Assembly: GCA_043820025.1 (NCBI GenBank)
Contig: JBDRED010000011.1
Coordinates: 1-44,931, forward strand
Length of the DNA stretch: 44,931 nucleotides
From: JBDRED01 sp043820025 [NCBI: Elusimicrobiota bacterium]
Lineage (GTDB): Bacteria; RUG730; JBDRED01
Direction: 5' to 3'
Shown: piece by piece, positions 1-10,700 of the stretch
Numbering within the stretch: the stretch's first letter is position 1
How the letters are laid out: each line of letters begins with the position of its first letter
Program-made: the position numbers and the translations under genes
Notes under the pieces: model-generated
Databases searched by the model: none
What the model was told of the DNA's origin: nothing
What the model saw: only the letters and a program-made list of their open reading frames with translations

Positions 1-40
1 ATTATTAGTATTTCCATATACTTCTTCAAAAGATGGAATA

Positions 41-520
41 ATGGAAATGCAAAATGATATTAATATCATAGCAAACTATACCGGCGCTGATTCGACAAAG
101 ATAATATTTGTCTTAGATTTAATATCCAAAATTGAAAAGATGAGTCTTATGAAGAAAACCAAGCCAACCGAATTTGATCAGACAATGGACCTTGATTTTG
201 ATATGTCTTTTACTGATACAAGCACTCAGCTTTATTATTTACAAGATGGGTCTGTATTACTGATGCACTATCCTTCTCTCAATATGGAAATTGCGCATTA
301 TCCATTATTCGAACTTGATGCAATTAAAAAAATACTAAAAAATCCAATTTTGTCTTTACGTCTTAATGAATTAGAAATTTATGATAAGATAATAAATTTA
401 GTGTTTGATCCGGCCGTTACCCCTGCGGAAGTATTATGGGCTATAAAGTATATGCAAAATAAAACGTCAATAAACGAAAAAGACATTTTACAACTAAGAC
501 GATTAAACTCAGCCGCATAA
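41..520 (+). CDS. Hypothetical protein, possibly the 3' part of a longer gene
   Basis: I do not recognise this 159-residue protein. It is soluble-looking, rich in Asp, Glu, Ile and Leu, with no signal peptide or membrane segment. The reading frame stays open from base 2 of the window to the ATG at 41, so the gene may begin outside the window. A weak ribosome-binding sequence (gatgga) lies just before 41, and a second Met codon follows at 47. The C-terminal half looks alpha-helical. The stop codon lies only about 5 bp before the left end of the mobile-element relic at 526, so the element sits right against the gene, and the original downstream context may have been lost. No function is proposed. 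Confidence 0.5.
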   Translation: MEMQNDINIIANYTGADSTKIIFVLDLISKIEKMSLMKKTKPTEFDQTMDLDFDMSFTDTSTQLYYLQDGSVLLMHYPSLNMEIAHYPLFELDAIKKILKNPILSLRLNELEIYDKIINLVFDPAVTPAEVLWAIKYMQNKTSINEKDILQLRRLNSAA

Positions 521-525
521 ATTAT

Positions 526-883
526 TGTTATTACTAAGTCAATATGTTAAATTTTTACTAATTTAAAATGTTAAACTTCAAAAGGAGAATACATGTAATT
601 TTTCTGTTGCAAAATATCAGAAATAGTTTTTTGTTTCATTAAATATAAATTATCTTTAGGTAATTTTGATTTAGCAATAATAAAATTATTATATAAGACA
701 AGGATAGAATTATTTTCTAATAAACAGACTTCAACTTTGAGATTAGCAAAAGATGTGTTCTATAGTGACTAAAATCCTTTTTTGTTTTTCATTTTAACCC
801 CTTATAAATGTTTTTATAAGAGATTATCAAATTTAACATTTTAAACTAGTAAAAAAGTTTAACATTTTAATATAGTAACAACA
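526..883. mobile_element. MITE-like deletion derivative of a transposon
   Basis: Imperfect terminal inverted repeats of about 55 bp bound this stretch (526-580 and the reverse complement of 827-883); by eye about 47 of 56 aligned positions match. Each end holds two tandem copies of a ~21-bp unit, TTACTAattwaAATGTTAAA-like: 531-551 and 555-575 on the left, and inverted at 832-852 and 858-878 on the right. Paired end units resemble the multiple transposase-binding sites of some DDE transposons. Between them is only a minus-strand remnant of a transposase-like frame. I read it as a non-autonomous internally deleted element lying between the first gene and thyX. I could not define a target-site duplication. 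Confidence 0.65.
571..792 (-). pseudogene. Transposase remnant (start fused to C-terminal tail)
   Basis: On the minus strand an ATG at 792 begins MKNKKGF and then hits TAG and a second TAG in the same frame. After those stops the same frame runs open for 62 codons to a TAA at 571-573, inside the left terminal repeat. The tail contains FANLKVEVCLLENNSILVLY, which has the feel of the small beta-barrel that follows the DDE catalytic core in integrase-type transposases; this family assignment is inference from a short stretch. A transposase stop codon lying within the terminal repeat is the usual layout for insertion sequences. The catalytic core is absent, so the gene is dead. Confidence 0.5.
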
Positions 884-933
884 CAGAGTGAAATTAATTG
901 GAAAATTTAAAAAGATATGATAGTATTTGTGTT

Positions 934-2385
934 ATGAAAGTAATTTGCGCAGGATATAATATAGATATTGAAAGCATAAAGGCTCTTGAAAAAGGGGATG
1001 CCTGTAATTTGTCCGCGCTAACTCCGGAAACAATATCAGCGGCTTACGCGAGGATCAGCAGAGACCCTCGGCCGATAAACGAGCTGAGAGGCGATGCAAG
1101 AAAAGAGGTTGAAAAATCCAGAAAATCGAATGAAACAATTATATTTGGGATGGGGCACAGCTCAGTAGCTGAGCACGCTGTGTTTAATATTGATATTATC
1201 GGGATATCCAGGCTTGCATTAGAGGCTCTTGAAAAGTTTAGGCTCGCTTCCTTTACTGAAAAATCACAAAGATATATTACATTAGATAATGATTATGTAT
1301 TACCAAAAGAGATAGAGGATTTAGGCTTTGCCCCTCTTTTTAGAGACACTATAACTTTACAGAACAATTTTTATCACAAAGCGTTTAAACAGCTTAAAGA
1401 TTATATTTGGGATAAAAACAAGGAGCTTGCAGGCGATCCTAAAAATAAAACGCTTTTAGAAGGATGGGCAAAGGAAGACGCAAGATATATAACATCTCTG
1501 GCTGCTCATGGCCAAGTCGGTATGACAGTTAACGCGCGCGCTTTGGAAAATATGCTAAGAAGATTTTCAGCGAGTAAGTTTGAAGAGGTCCGCGAGCTTG
1601 GCAAAAAATTATATAACGAAACAAAGCATGTGGCGCCGTCTATTGTCAGATACACAGACCCTACGTTATATGAGCAGGATATTGAGAATGGAGCGCAAAA
1701 AATATCATGCAGGGAGTTTGAGCGCGCGCAAAGCGCAAATGCAGTGCATCTGATTGCTTATGACAAGGGGGCGGATTCTTATATAATAGGAGCGCTGTTA
1801 TATAAAAACTCAGGATGTTCTTACGACGCGTGTTTTGAAAAAGCGGCTGCTATGAGCGAACAAGAAAGAGAAGCGGTAGTAAAAAGCGCGCTAAAAAATT
1901 TAGAAGCGTATAATACTCTTCCTCGAGAGTTTGAATACGTTTCGCTTACTTATGAGCTTATTGTTTCGGCCGCGTGTTTCGGCCAGTTAAAAAGGCACAG
2001 AATGGCAACTATCACATGCCAGGATTATAACCCGGCATTAGGAGTAACAATTCCTAAATCCATTACTGAGTCAGGATTGGAGAACGAATTTAAAAGTATT
2101 ATTGAAAAGACAGAGGCCGCGTATAATACAATAGCAAAACAAAACCAATCTGCTGCGGAATATATTCTTACAAACGCGCATAAAAGAAGGGTTCTGTTCA
2201 AAACAAATTTAAGAGAACTTTCTCATATTTCAAGACTAAGAGAGGATAAGCACGCGCAGTGGGATATTCAAAATATAGCTCGAGAAATGGCAAAAAAAGC
2301 AAAGGAAACAATGCCTGCGGCAAGCATGCTTATATGCGGAAAGGACAAGTTTAAAGGAAAAAAAGAAGAAATATACAAACAATAG
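934..2385 (+). CDS. thyX: Tandem-domain FAD-dependent thymidylate synthase family protein
   Basis: ThyX makes dTMP from dUMP using methylene-tetrahydrofolate and FAD. At about 483 residues this is roughly twice the usual 210-310 and contains two ThyX-like halves. The first half has GHSSVAEHAVFNID and, near residues 98-112, EKFRLASFTEKSQRY, which keeps the spacing R-x7-S of the family signature RHR-x7-S but lacks RH. The second half, near residue 353, has KRHRMATITCQDY, which keeps RHR but has Asp where Ser is expected, followed by a ThyX-like segment DKHAQWDIQNIA. The frame could start at TTG 898, but neither site has a convincing ribosome-binding sequence; I prefer ATG 934 because MKVICAGYNI looks like a natural N-terminus. 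serS follows closely. Family is confident; activity is not established. Confidence 0.82.
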   Translation: MKVICAGYNIDIESIKALEKGDACNLSALTPETISAAYARISRDPRPINELRGDARKEVEKSRKSNETIIFGMGHSSVAEHAVFNIDIIGISRLALEALEKFRLASFTEKSQRYITLDNDYVLPKEIEDLGFAPLFRDTITLQNNFYHKAFKQLKDYIWDKNKELAGDPKNKTLLEGWAKEDARYITSLAAHGQVGMTVNARALENMLRRFSASKFEEVRELGKKLYNETKHVAPSIVRYTDPTLYEQDIENGAQKISCREFERAQSANAVHLIAYDKGADSYIIGALLYKNSGCSYDACFEKAAAMSEQEREAVVKSALKNLEAYNTLPREFEYVSLTYELIVSAACFGQLKRHRMATITCQDYNPALGVTIPKSITESGLENEFKSIIEKTEAAYNTIAKQNQSAAEYILTNAHKRRVLFKTNLRELSHISRLREDKHAQWDIQNIAREMAKKAKETMPAASMLICGKDKFKGKKEEIYKQ

Positions 2386-2437
2386 AATATAGAAGGCAGA
2401 AAAATTATAATAACTTTTGAACATTAAGGATAATATT

Positions 2438-3715
2438 ATGTTAGATATAAAACTAATAAGAGATAATAAAGAAGAGGTAAAACAAAGGCTTTTAGCCAGG
2501 AATATGGATATCTCTGTTATTGATAAAATCTATAATCTGGATATTGATTATAGAAAACAGATTGTTATTGTCGAGGAAATGCAAAAAGAGATGAATTCCG
2601 CTTCTCAAGAAATATCTGCGTTAAAAAAAGCAAAAGCTGAAAAGGAATTAGAAAAAAAACTGCAGGATTTAAAGAAGCTGTCAAACAATATTAAAGAACA
2701 AGAAGTAATTCTTAAAAAGAAAGAAGAAGAAATGACCGGGATAATGCTTTCTGTGCCAAACATGCCGCATGAGACTACTCCTGCAGGCAAAAATGAAAAT
2801 GACAATATTGAGATAAGTGTGTATGGCAAAAAAAGAAGTTTTGAATTCAAGCCTAAGGATCATGTAGATATCGGAGAAGCGTTAGACATTATTAATTTAA
2901 AGGCCGGCAGTAAGATAGCAGGAGCAAGATTCCCGTTTTTAAAAGGATATGGCGCAATGCTTGAATGGGCGCTGGTTCAGTTTATGCGCGATACTCAGCG
3001 TAGAAAAGGGTATACTGAAATAATGCCTCCGTTTCTCGCAAACGCGGATAGTTTTATTGGAACAGGGCAGCTGCCAAAATTTGCCGAAGATTTATTTAAA
3101 TGCAAAGATGATGATTATTATTTAATCCCAACAGCAGAGGTTCCGTTAACAAACATACACAGGGGCGAGATATTAGACGAAAAAAATCTCCCAATAAAAT
3201 ATATGGCGTATACGCCATGTTTCAGGCGGGAGGCAGGATCTTATGGCAAAGATACAAGAGGCCTGATACGTAACCATCAGTTTAATAAGATAGAGCTTGT
3301 AAAAATAGTTAAACCGAAAGACGGATTAAAGGAATTGGAGTCTTTAACAAAGGACGCCGCAAATATTCTGGATCAACTGGAGATGCCATATAGAATTATA
3401 GAGCTGTGCGCGGGAGATATAAGTTTTGCGTCAAGCAAGACGTATGATATAGAAGTCTGGATGCCGGGAGAAAACAGGTGGCGTGAAATTTCGTCATGCA
3501 GTTTATTTACAGATTTCCAGGCTAGAAGAATGGCAACTAAATATAAAACAATGGACAATAAAAAATATTTTGTATATACATTAAATGGTTCAGGCGTTGC
3601 TGTTGGCAGAACATTTGCCGCAGTGCTTGAAAATTATCAAAACGCTGATGGAAGCGTAACTATCCCTGAGGTATTATACAAATATATGGATGGGCTTACG
3701 GAAATAAAGAAATAG
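2438..3715 (+). CDS. serS: Seryl-tRNA synthetase
   Basis: SerRS charges tRNA-Ser (and tRNA-Sec) with serine in the cytoplasm. The protein has the two expected parts: an N-terminal helical arm (residues ~30-100, rich in Lys and Glu, coiled-coil, binds the tRNA long arm) and a class II catalytic core. Motif 2 is seen as CFRREAGSYGKDTRGL near residue 260 and motif 3 as GSGVAVGRTFAAVLENYQ near residue 383. Length, 425 residues, is normal. I start at ATG 2438 because aagga at 2426-2430 sits 7 bp upstream and MLDIKLIRDN is the standard SerRS beginning; the TTG at 2417 lacks a ribosome site. It lies 52 bp after thyX and may share its transcript. Confidence 0.97.
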   Translation: MLDIKLIRDNKEEVKQRLLARNMDISVIDKIYNLDIDYRKQIVIVEEMQKEMNSASQEISALKKAKAEKELEKKLQDLKKLSNNIKEQEVILKKKEEEMTGIMLSVPNMPHETTPAGKNENDNIEISVYGKKRSFEFKPKDHVDIGEALDIINLKAGSKIAGARFPFLKGYGAMLEWALVQFMRDTQRRKGYTEIMPPFLANADSFIGTGQLPKFAEDLFKCKDDDYYLIPTAEVPLTNIHRGEILDEKNLPIKYMAYTPCFRREAGSYGKDTRGLIRNHQFNKIELVKIVKPKDGLKELESLTKDAANILDQLEMPYRIIELCAGDISFASSKTYDIEVWMPGENRWREISSCSLFTDFQARRMATKYKTMDNKKYFVYTLNGSGVAVGRTFAAVLENYQNADGSVTIPEVLYKYMDGLTEIKK

Positions 3716-3718
3716 TTA

Positions 3719-3745
3719 TTCTCCGTTTTTTAAAGAGGCGGAGAA
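3719..3745 (+). terminator. Hairpin after serS, possible terminator
   Basis: Arms TTCTCCG (3719-3725) and CGGAGAA (3739-3745) form a perfect 7-bp stem a few bases after the serS stop. The T-run lies in the loop, and none follows the stem, so intrinsic termination is plausible but not certain. Farther along, 3761-3802 can form a second, imperfect GC-rich stem (ctgaacc...ggtttcag). Confidence 0.45.
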
Positions 3746-3883
3746 TATGGTAACCGGTATATCAGCTGAACCTGCCTGCCACGCAATAGGCGGGGTTTCA
3801 GTATCTGCCGGGGATAAGTATTTTACTGGGGCCCTGAAATGAATTCAGTGTGACAATCAATGATTGACAGCTGTTTTAAAAAG

Positions 3884-3939
3884 ATTTCGCAATAAATTCA
3901 ACTTTCTTTCGTTTTAACTTCATAATAATGTGTTACAAT
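3884..3939 (+). promoter_or_regulatory. Promoter with paired upstream repeats for the TIG/PorV locus
   Basis: An extended -10 element, TG-T-TACAAT, lies at 3931-3939; there is no good -35 box. Upstream are two related copies 22 bp apart: TTTCG at 3885-3889 followed by aataaattca, and TTTCG at 3907-3911 followed by tttt and AACTTCATAA (3916-3925). The same combination occurs upstream of the second PorV gene at 43343-43361. The missing -35 and the helically spaced copies suggest an activator site. Transcription from here would give a leader of about 85 nt before 4031 that can fold (gcttct/agaagc at 3957-3978). I could not match this leader to a known riboswitch. Nothing coding is visible in 3746-3880. 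Confidence 0.5.
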
Positions 3940-4030
3940 CTCTAGTAGCAGAAGGGGCTTCTATAATAGTTCAGAAGCGGTGATGGGCAGAATGTTTAGT
4001 GTATGCTAATCGTCACGGAGGGCTCAAGGT

Positions 4031-4717
4031 ATGCGAAAGAGAATTACTCTTTGTAGTATTTTTTTATTTGTTTTTTGTTTTGCCATAGCGCAGGCTGAGA
4101 CAAATAATAAAATCATTTCTTGTTCGCCGGATACATTACCGCAAGGTTCAAAAAATACAACTCTTACACTAATAACAAATCAATTATTACCGCAAAAGAC
4201 AATAGATGAATTTTTATACTCATCAGTATATTTTTCAAACCCGGGCGTGCAGGTTAAAGAAGTGGAATTTATTAATTCGCTTGCAATAACCTGTAAGATT
4301 GACGTTGATGATGACGCGTCTTTGGAAATCACGAACAACCCGGTAGATATAACAATTATCAGTTACGATGAAAATGGAACGCCTTACAGCTTTCAAGGAA
4401 CTAATATGTTTCAAGTAAAACGCCGGCCGTTTATTGATGCAATTACAGTGAAAACACAAACAGGCGTAATAAAGAAAGGCGAGACAGCAGAGCTTCTGAT
4501 AAAGGGCAGGAATATTTTACCCGGAGAAGCGGGAGTTGTTATTGTATGGTCAGGCCTGGGTATTATTAAGGGAATGGCTTTAGATACTGAAACAGTTCAG
4601 TGTGTTTTAACTAAGGAACAAACAGGCGCGCTTAATACAGGCAGGTATAAGATATGTTTATATAACAGCGATGGAACAGACTGTGTTTCAGAAGAAGAGA
4701 TAGAGGTAATAGATTAG
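4031..4717 (+). CDS. Small secreted protein with two TIG-like repeats
   Basis: A 228-residue protein with a clear signal peptide (MRKRITLCSIFLFVFCFAIA, predicted cleavage near AQA). The mature part holds two Ig-like IPT/TIG-type units: the first opens with IISCSPDTLPQGSKNTTLTL, the second with IDAITVKTQTGVIKKGETAE followed by LLIKGRNILPGE, matching the 'proline, loop, G, strand, xIxGxxF' pattern of the giant protein next door. GGAGGG at 4017-4022 is 8 bp before the ATG. The giant TIG gene starts 16 bp after its stop, so the two are almost surely co-transcribed. It may be a short partner or capping subunit of the large protein; that role is inference. Exact function unknown. Confidence 0.72.
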   Translation: MRKRITLCSIFLFVFCFAIAQAETNNKIISCSPDTLPQGSKNTTLTLITNQLLPQKTIDEFLYSSVYFSNPGVQVKEVEFINSLAITCKIDVDDDASLEITNNPVDITIISYDENGTPYSFQGTNMFQVKRRPFIDAITVKTQTGVIKKGETAELLIKGRNILPGEAGVVIVWSGLGIIKGMALDTETVQCVLTKEQTGALNTGRYKICLYNSDGTDCVSEEEIEVID

Positions 4718-4733
4718 AGTCAGGAGAACGACG

Positions 4734-7700
4734 GTGTTTGTAACCAAAAACTGTATCATTAAAAGAATATTGAGATGGGGAATCAGCGCGATTGCGGTTT
4801 TTGCTGTTTCAGCATTTCTAATACCGGCTGTATACGCATATGATATTAGGATAGAAGAAAATTATGCGCCGCAGCAGGGCGAAAAGGATATTGAGTTTAC
4901 AATAACAACAAGTGTTGATATGCAGGACGCCACAACAGCGCCGTACACATATAAGCCTGTGTTTTGGATAGAAGGAGTTACAGTTACTGATGTTGCCTGG
5001 TATAACTCAAAAACATTAAAAGCAACGGTTGATCTTACAAACTCTGCGCCGGGCCCGCATGCAGCGTATGTTTTAGCTGATATTACGCCGTCTTCGCCGC
5101 CATGGGGCGGGACAATTGCGCTTGTTCAGTCAGCATCTGCCACATTCACGGTAAAATCAAAACCCGAGATTTATGACTGCAGTCCAAAAGCCGCGTATCA
5201 GGGCAAGGGGAATACCGATATTACGTTAATAGGAAAGAATTTTTACAGTTTAAACACCAGCAATGGCTTTTTATCAATATCAGGTTCAGGCATAACTAAA
5301 ACAGGAATAAACTGGTCAAGCGGCGTGTCTAATTATCTGACAGTCTCAGCTGTAAATATTTCATCCAGCGCTTTGCCGGGAACTGCGCCATACCCAATAT
5401 ATTTTGAAAACCAGGACGGCGGAGGAAACACATCAAAAGATACGCAGGGCGAAGACAAAGGAATCTTTACTATTTATCCGCACCCTGCAATTTTATTAAT
5501 CAATAAAACTAATGTTTATCAAGGCCAGGAAGATGTCCAGGTTAGTATTTACGGGTCAGGTTTTCATTCAAGCAGTATTGTCGTAATATCAACTGCAAGC
5601 GCTGATTATGCCGCAGGGGCAGGCGGAGTAAATATAATAAGCAGTAAGGTTGAGGGCGATACCCTAATAACTCTTACATTAAGCGTTGAAGAAGACGCAG
5701 ATATTACGAGCACAAAGAATAGGACATTCTTTGTAATAAATGCTGACGGATCAGGAACCAATACAAATATCAGCGCTCAGTTTACAAAATCGAATTTTGT
5801 AACAGCAAGAAAAACATTTCATATTACGAGTATTGAAGGATCATTATACCAAGGCGAAACAAGTACCTTGACTGTACAATGTAATGCGGCCGGCGGAGGG
5901 TATGAAAATAGTATAGAGGCATCTTTACAGGGAGCAGGATTAACTCTTGAATCAACTGTGCGGGTTTCCAGCTTGCAGGCATGGGTAAGGGTAAAGGTTG
6001 ATCCAAAAGCAGATGTCGGACAGCGTTATGTTACGATAAAGAACCCTACATATAATTATGAAGATTCTTATCCAATTGATGTTCAGGCATCGCCATACAC
6101 AGAGCTTGCGTTAGCCAGCGCGTCTCCGCAGCAGCTCTATCAGGGCGATGTCAGCACTGTGACAATCACTGCTTCATCAGGCTGGTTCCAGGACGGAGTA
6201 AAGGCCGCAATTGGCGGCACGCAGGTAAAAATAGAGAATATTACAAAAATAAACCCGACTACTGTGTGGCTGCAAGTGTCTGTAGAGCCTACAGCCGCAT
6301 TAGGAGAAAGGCAGATTTCGATTATTAATGAGGCTTATGCAAAAACAGTTGTTACAGATATTAATATACTGCGCGGGCCTGTGCCTACAGGGCTCAAGGT
6401 CCAAAACCCGTCCACTATTGAGGTCGGGTATAAAGGCCTTGTAGAAATAAACGGAGATTCAAAAAGTTTTGAAACAAAAGCAGCGCCCACAGTCGAGTTT
6501 AGCGGCAGCGGCATAAGCGTGTTAAATGTTAATTCAGCTGACAGAGAAGTTATTGCCGTATATGCAAGAGACGCGATGCTTCCTCCGGGCGGCGGGTATA
6601 CGCAGGGCAATTTTTATTCAGGAACAGTATCTGATTCAAGTATTACAGTAAGCGGCAATCAGATTTCTTTTTATACTACAGGCAGTGAAAAATCAGGCAC
6701 AACAACATACGCTCTCACTGATGATGAGACGGATACGATTGCAGAACTTGCAAATAAAATCAATACATTAACGCCAAATGTAACAGCATTAATTCTTAAA
6801 GGCCCGGCAGGTTTAAATCCAAAGATAACAATAAATAAAGCAAATCCGTCACAATATGTATCTGTTAAAGATAACAGCCACAGCTACACATATTTTACCA
6901 GCGCGCAGACATTTAGTAATTTATCCGCAACACTTACAGGCTGGGGCTGGACAGTAACAATGAATATGCCTGCGTCTACTGTGCTTGGCGCGCTTTTTGA
7001 TACTGACACTAATAATGACGGAACCGGCGATGAGATTAATGTTACTACTTCAGATCCGGGAATGGCGTTTGCAGCCTCAGTTGATAATTATGGCAACGGC
7101 TGGGCAGCTGATCTTTTGGGTTATGGAAGCCAGGCTTCCACTGACCTGGAGGATAGAGGGTATAACCACTTAACCACAGCTGACTATTCTCAGAACCTGC
7201 GCGCTGAAACAGGAGGAGAACAGAATAGTATACAGGCATATATTGAGGTTGATCCGCAGGCAGTTACGGGAAACAGAATAGTAAATGTTACTAACCCGAC
7301 ATTCCAGACAAGCGGGGCTTGTTTAGTTAAAATAACGACTTCAGCATACAGCACCCCTGAGATAACGAGCGGTAACCAGATTGTTTATCAAAATGACAAG
7401 TTAAATATAACTATTACAGGCGTAGGTTTCAGTCCGGATTGCGAGTTCACGGTTGGAAGCGCAGGTATAACTGTGAATAGTTTTGTGCGTGTGAGCAATA
7501 CTGAAGCTATTGTATCAATAACCGTAGCCGCAGACGCTGAAGCAGGCTATTATCCAATTACAGTAAAAAATATTGACTATAACACATCTTATACAAAAAC
7601 AGACGCGTTTTCAGTAAGAGAGCGCCATCAGATTAATTCTGTGTCGCCTAATATTCTTGCGCCCGGCACAACAGAATATTTTTATATAAACGGCACAAGC

Positions 7701-10700
7701 TTTAGCAATACAGGCCAGTTTAAAATATTTATTGATGATAAACTGGCAACAAATACAAATTATTCGTCAGATAACATTGTGTTCATATCAAGCCACTGCG
7801 TTAGCAGGACACAGATATCATGCCAGGTTTTTATTGGCAGTAATGTTATTACCGGCCTTCATGATGTCAGCGTATATTTTGAAAAGAATGGGTCTACTGT
7901 AACTAAAGAAGGAGTTTTAACTATTCCAAAACAGCCAAGCATCATAGACGTTCAAGGAACTGTAAGCAGGGGAGATGTAAATAAAGAGGTAACAATACGA
8001 GGAAGCAACTTTGAACCAGGAGCAAAGGTTGTAATCAGCGGGTCAGGAATTATTGTAAGCACAGAAACGGTTATTTCTAATAAAATACTTACCTTTAGAT
8101 GCGATGTTGCTAAAGAAGCGGAAAAGACAAACAGAATAATAAAGGTCATTAATCCTACAGGCCAGTATGCAGAGGGAATATTAAAGGTAATTGCTCCTCC
8201 AAAGGTTGTTTCATGCACGCCAAATATTGTTTTAAAAGGAACAACAAGATATATTGAAATTACAGGAGAAGATATTAATGAAATTCACAGTATAAGATTT
8301 AGCGGCGTGACAAATACAGACCCTGCGGTTACGTTTGAAAACGCAATTAATCTGCGTGATCTAGGCGACGGCACAACCGTAGGCTATGCCGGCAGTACCC
8401 AGCTCTTTACATATGTTTATATAGGCACTGCTGTTGTCAGCGGCGCGCATGATATTAATATTACAAACTATACCGGCACAGACAGCGGCATAGAACCTGA
8501 AGCTGAAGGAATTGGAGCAGGGCTTCTGAATGTTAGGACTCCTCTTAGGATTGACAATGAGATTGGCGAATTCAGACTGCCTGCAGGAATAAATGAAAAA
8601 CTTGTGCGTATAAAGGGAGATGGATTTTCTCCAACATGCACAGTCGAAGTTACAGGCGGCGAGTTTGAAATAGCGAGGACCGATTTTATCGGGTCCAGAG
8701 AGCTTGAACTTTTAGTAAATATTCCTGATGACGCGAGGCTTGGGCCAAGAACAATTATTATTAATGAGATAGACGGATCAGCTGTTTATAAAGCAATTAT
8801 TGAAGTGATCCAGGCTGTAAAGATCTACGCGGTTACTCCACAAATGATAGGCGTGGGGATGACGCATGCAACAATGTCTATAACAGGTATTGGAATTGAT
8901 ATTGATACAAGCACATTTGTAACAAAAACATTTCATCACCCTAAGGGCGTATCTTATAATGTATACGGCATTGATCCTACAGGCCAGATAGAAATAAGCG
9001 GCGGAGGCATTAGCAATATTGTAATAGACAGCGCAACAGTAAGCAGTACAGGTTTAAAATTATTTTTTACTGTATTAGCTACTGCGCCGGTTACATCAAG
9101 GGATATTCGTATTATTAATAGGGATAAGGAAAATATAGCGGATAAAGCGGGAGCATTTGTTGTTGAAGAAATGGTAAAGATAAATATGATAAGTCCAAGC
9201 TATCACCAGATTGGTTCCAGCGAGCCGTTCTCAATCCGCGGCAGTGGGTTTGATACGACTAATAATTATGATACAGACGGAAGCGCTGTTATATTCAGCG
9301 GCACAGGATTAACGACAAATTATGTAAATGCTCCGGGCAGTAATTATGAACAGATTGTAGGGTCAATAACATCTGTGGGTAAGGAAGGCACTGTAGTTAA
9401 TAAGATAGCGGATGTCAGCGTTCGTAATAAGGATGGCACAATAGGCATGCGCAAGGGCGCTATAATTCTCGTAGATCCATTAGATATAAATCCTGCGCTT
9501 GTTTATCCGACGGTAATCCCTATCGGAGCGCTTAATGTGGCAGTGCATATTAAAGGCCAAGGCATAATGAATGGAGCTACCGCGTATTTCTGGAGAATGA
9601 AAAGCGGAATACCTGATTACGATGAAATAAGAACTGTTAACATAGATTATATTGATGAAACTGAAATTAAAGTATTTGTTAGAACAAATGCTTCAGGCAT
9701 GACTGAGAATGAATTATATAACCTTACGGTTGAAAACCCTAATGGCGCGGTAAAAATATTAAATGATATTATATCTGTTGATTTCAGGCCCGCGTTAAAT
9801 TCAGTAACGCCTAATTTTGTCAGGGTAGGCGGAGAAAAAGAAATTGTTATAAGCGGTAACAATTTTAATAGGTACACTATAAGCGATGTTGATTTTATGT
9901 CTGCCGGAGTTAATTTTGTTCCTAACTATTCAGATTATAATCATGGAGAAGACAATCTAATCACAGGCAAGGTAAAGGTTTATGATTTTGCCACACCGGG
10001 TATTGTTACTTTATTTGTTAATACATTGACTGAAGGCAAGGAAGGTTATGGAGAAGATATTATTAAGGTATTGCCTGCGCCAAGCGTAAATACGATTTCT
10101 CCGTCTGTGTTTAATGCGGAAATGACAACAAGTTTATATATAAAGGGGAGTAATTTTGACGAAGGCGTGGAAGTTATATTGTCAAAAACCATAACCGATC
10201 CTTTAGACGAGTCTGCCGAATATTCATTTAAAGAAGAAAACGGGCTCATAAGAAGCTCTACTCTCTTACAGATAAATGGTTTAGCTGTTTCTATAGAGGG
10301 ATTATATAAAGTTATAATAAAAAATGCGGATGGCAGTAAGGTTGAATTAGCGGACGCCATAACCGTTCTTCCGCCGGTAGCAAAGGCATTTGTAAACTCA
10401 TTAGTTCCAAATTACGCAAATTCGGGAGACATTAATAAACACATTGAGGTCCAGGGGTCAAACTTTCTGCCAGGCATGAATATTTACGCTGAAGGAATAG
10501 GCGTTACTGTATCTTCATCGGTAGTTTATACATCCAGCGCGACTCTTGTTATAAGTGTAGACGAGGCAAAGGCTATCCCCGGATTCTATAATATAATATT
10601 CCATAATCCGAAAGCTGATCCTACAGCCGCTCCATTCTATATAACATCTATTCCTGAGGTAACTGAAATACGGCCTGCTGCAATGCAGAGAGGGCTGGAA

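Noticed and set aside
2417-2437. TTG start for serS, seven codons upstream
   Set aside because: No ribosome site before it; ATG 2438 has aagga at proper distance and gives the usual SerRS N-terminus.
3746-3880. Possible riboswitch or small RNA after serS
   Set aside because: Only an imperfect GC-rich stem and short palindromes are visible; no known consensus recognised.
6985-7173. Short plus-strand frame inside the giant gene
   Set aside because: Lies wholly inside the giant coding frame, no ribosome site, composition like an out-of-frame shadow.
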